Shown here in pieces: positions 14,252-14,951 of a stretch of DNA of 14,951 nucleotides; within the stretch, counting starts at the first letter, position 1, and every line of letters starts with the position of its first letter. The stretch is taken from the NCBI GenBank assembly GCA_021205645.1, contig JAJPXE010000024.1, positions 1-14,951 of the forward strand. The letters run 5' to 3'. A program made the translations under genes and the position numbers. This DNA comes from Candidatus Gastranaerophilales bacterium (lineage in GTDB: Bacteria; Cyanobacteriota; Vampirovibrionia; Gastranaerophilales; Gastranaerophilaceae). Below the pieces are notes generated by a model. That model worked only from the letters and a program-made list of their open reading frames with translations, searched no databases and was not told the DNA's origin.

Positions 14252-14734
14252 TTGAAGAACAGTCGTGTAAAAAACAGAAATATGGTAAGATCAGCTCAGG
14301 AATATAATTCGGGTTATATTACTGACAGTTTTCGTCGCCAAACGAATGATCAGGTTATTAGCGGCTATTTCCCTAAGACAGGTTCCGTTAAAGCTATGGC
14401 AATAAAAAAAATTAATAACACCTTGTGCGGATTGCTTTTATGTGCGATTTTTGTATCCGCTATAAGTTACTATTTTGTAGTTTCTTGCGAAATTAAACTA
14501 AACGAATGCAGCAGAGTTACCACTCTTATCAATGTTGAAAATTCCGAGTTGCAAAACAAGCTGGATAAGCTCAAATCATTCAATAATGTTGATTTGACAA
14601 TGCAAAAAAACAATTTACTTCACAAACCTGAAAAAGTTATTGAAGCTTTAGAGGTTAACTCAAAAACACCTAAAACAGAAAAATCAACGTCTGTTCCCGG
14701 AGCAAAGCCAAAAATATGGTCTATAGGATACTAA
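14252..14734 (+). CDS. FtsL-like division membrane protein
   Basis: A 160-residue single-pass membrane protein. The first 55 residues are basic and cytoplasmic in style. One hydrophobic helix (about 56-78, LCGLLLCAIFVSAISYYF) is followed by a helical stretch with leucine-zipper character (about 79-130: ENSELQNKLDKLKSF) and a short S/T/K/P-rich tail. This layout, and the place right after rsmH, is that of FtsL, which with FtsB and FtsQ activates the septal synthase FtsWI. The sequence of FtsL is poorly conserved, so the call rests on position and shape. The start is TTG at 14252; the alternative ATG at 14282 has no ribosome binding site either. ftsI does not follow in the next 217 bases. Confidence 0.65.
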   Translation: MKNSRVKNRNMVRSAQEYNSGYITDSFRRQTNDQVISGYFPKTGSVKAMAIKKINNTLCGLLLCAIFVSAISYYFVVSCEIKLNECSRVTTLINVENSELQNKLDKLKSFNNVDLTMQKNNLLHKPEKVIEALEVNSKTPKTEKSTSVPGAKPKIWSIGY

Positions 14735-14764
14735 TCCGGCATACATTGTATATTATCCCAAAAC

Positions 14765-14790
14765 ACCGGCAGCGAGCCGGTTTATTGTCA
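14765..14790 (+). terminator. hairpin terminator after the FtsL-like gene
   Basis: ACCGGC (14765-14770) and GCCGGT (14776-14781) form a GC-rich six-pair stem with loop AGCGA, followed by TTATTGTCA. The T-run is short, but the place just after the last gene of the cluster fits. From here to the window end (14951) I see no gene. Confidence 0.6.
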
Positions 14791-14951
14791 TATAATTAAG
14801 TTTTGTAAAATAATCGTTTTTTTAGGCTTGTAGAAGTTTAAAACATGCACTAAACTGAAAGTATAGGAATTGGATTATCGCTATACATTTATCCATTGTT
14901 GTACGGATATCTATGATGTCTATTCTTATGTATATTGTTAATATATGTAAC

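Noticed and set aside
8789..14808. Exact 14-base repeat ATTAAGTTTTGTAA at 8789-8802 and 14795-14808
   Set aside because: The word is AT-only but for two G's; about one such match is expected by chance in a window of this size, and the flanks do not agree.
14791..14951. Possible start of another gene at the right end
   Set aside because: No open frame with a ribosome binding site could be followed to the window end.

Overview
The window is AT-rich bacterial chromosome, read here as a gut-type relative of the non-photosynthetic cyanobacteria (Gastranaerophilales/Vampirovibrionia). That is a tentative inference from gene style and content and no marker in the window proves it. The presence of ribosomal protein L30 separates it from photosynthetic Cyanobacteria, which as far as I recall lack it. 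There are no tRNA or rRNA genes, no CRISPR array and no insertion sequence. No gene-free stretch exceeds about 300 bases; the longest, 8612-8908, is a two-way promoter region.

Left part (1-5736, plus strand): a 1034-residue superfamily 1 helicase with a C-terminal PD-(D/E)XK nuclease-like domain, closely followed by a TPR protein with a glycosyltransferase-like C-terminal half. After an intergenic palindromic repeat comes an HD-GYP (c-di-GMP phosphodiesterase type) gene whose reading frame is broken at a run of five A's.

Middle (5783-8770, minus strand): rpsE-rplO region in the order S5, L30, L15, SecY. This is a detached piece of the spc operon with its own good sigma70-type promoter. There is no L18 gene upstream, and no adk or map downstream. 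S5 carries a long acidic N-terminal extension. A divergent promoter at 8847-8875 drives a secreted, glycine-zipper-containing protein of unknown function (8909-10048). Two minus-strand genes follow: an OmpR/PhoB-type response regulator with no kinase beside it, and a small exported coiled-coil protein.

Right part (11441-14734, plus strand): a lone OppD/DppD-type ABC ATPase, then yajQ, a 68-residue cysteine-rich protein (DUF6485-like), rsmH and an FtsL-like membrane protein, closed by a hairpin terminator. The rsmH-ftsL pair is the front of a classical division/cell wall cluster, but ftsI does not follow within the window.

The most notable structure not explained by genes is a family of four related intergenic palindromes (5740-5776, 11340-11377, 12444-12479, 13239-13275) built on a GCGGGAAAA / TTTTCCCGC core. 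Two of them start at or within 3 bases of a stop codon. No obviously new multi-gene system was found. The best candidates for a second look are the helicase-nuclease, the broken HD-GYP gene, the S5 extension and the palindrome family.
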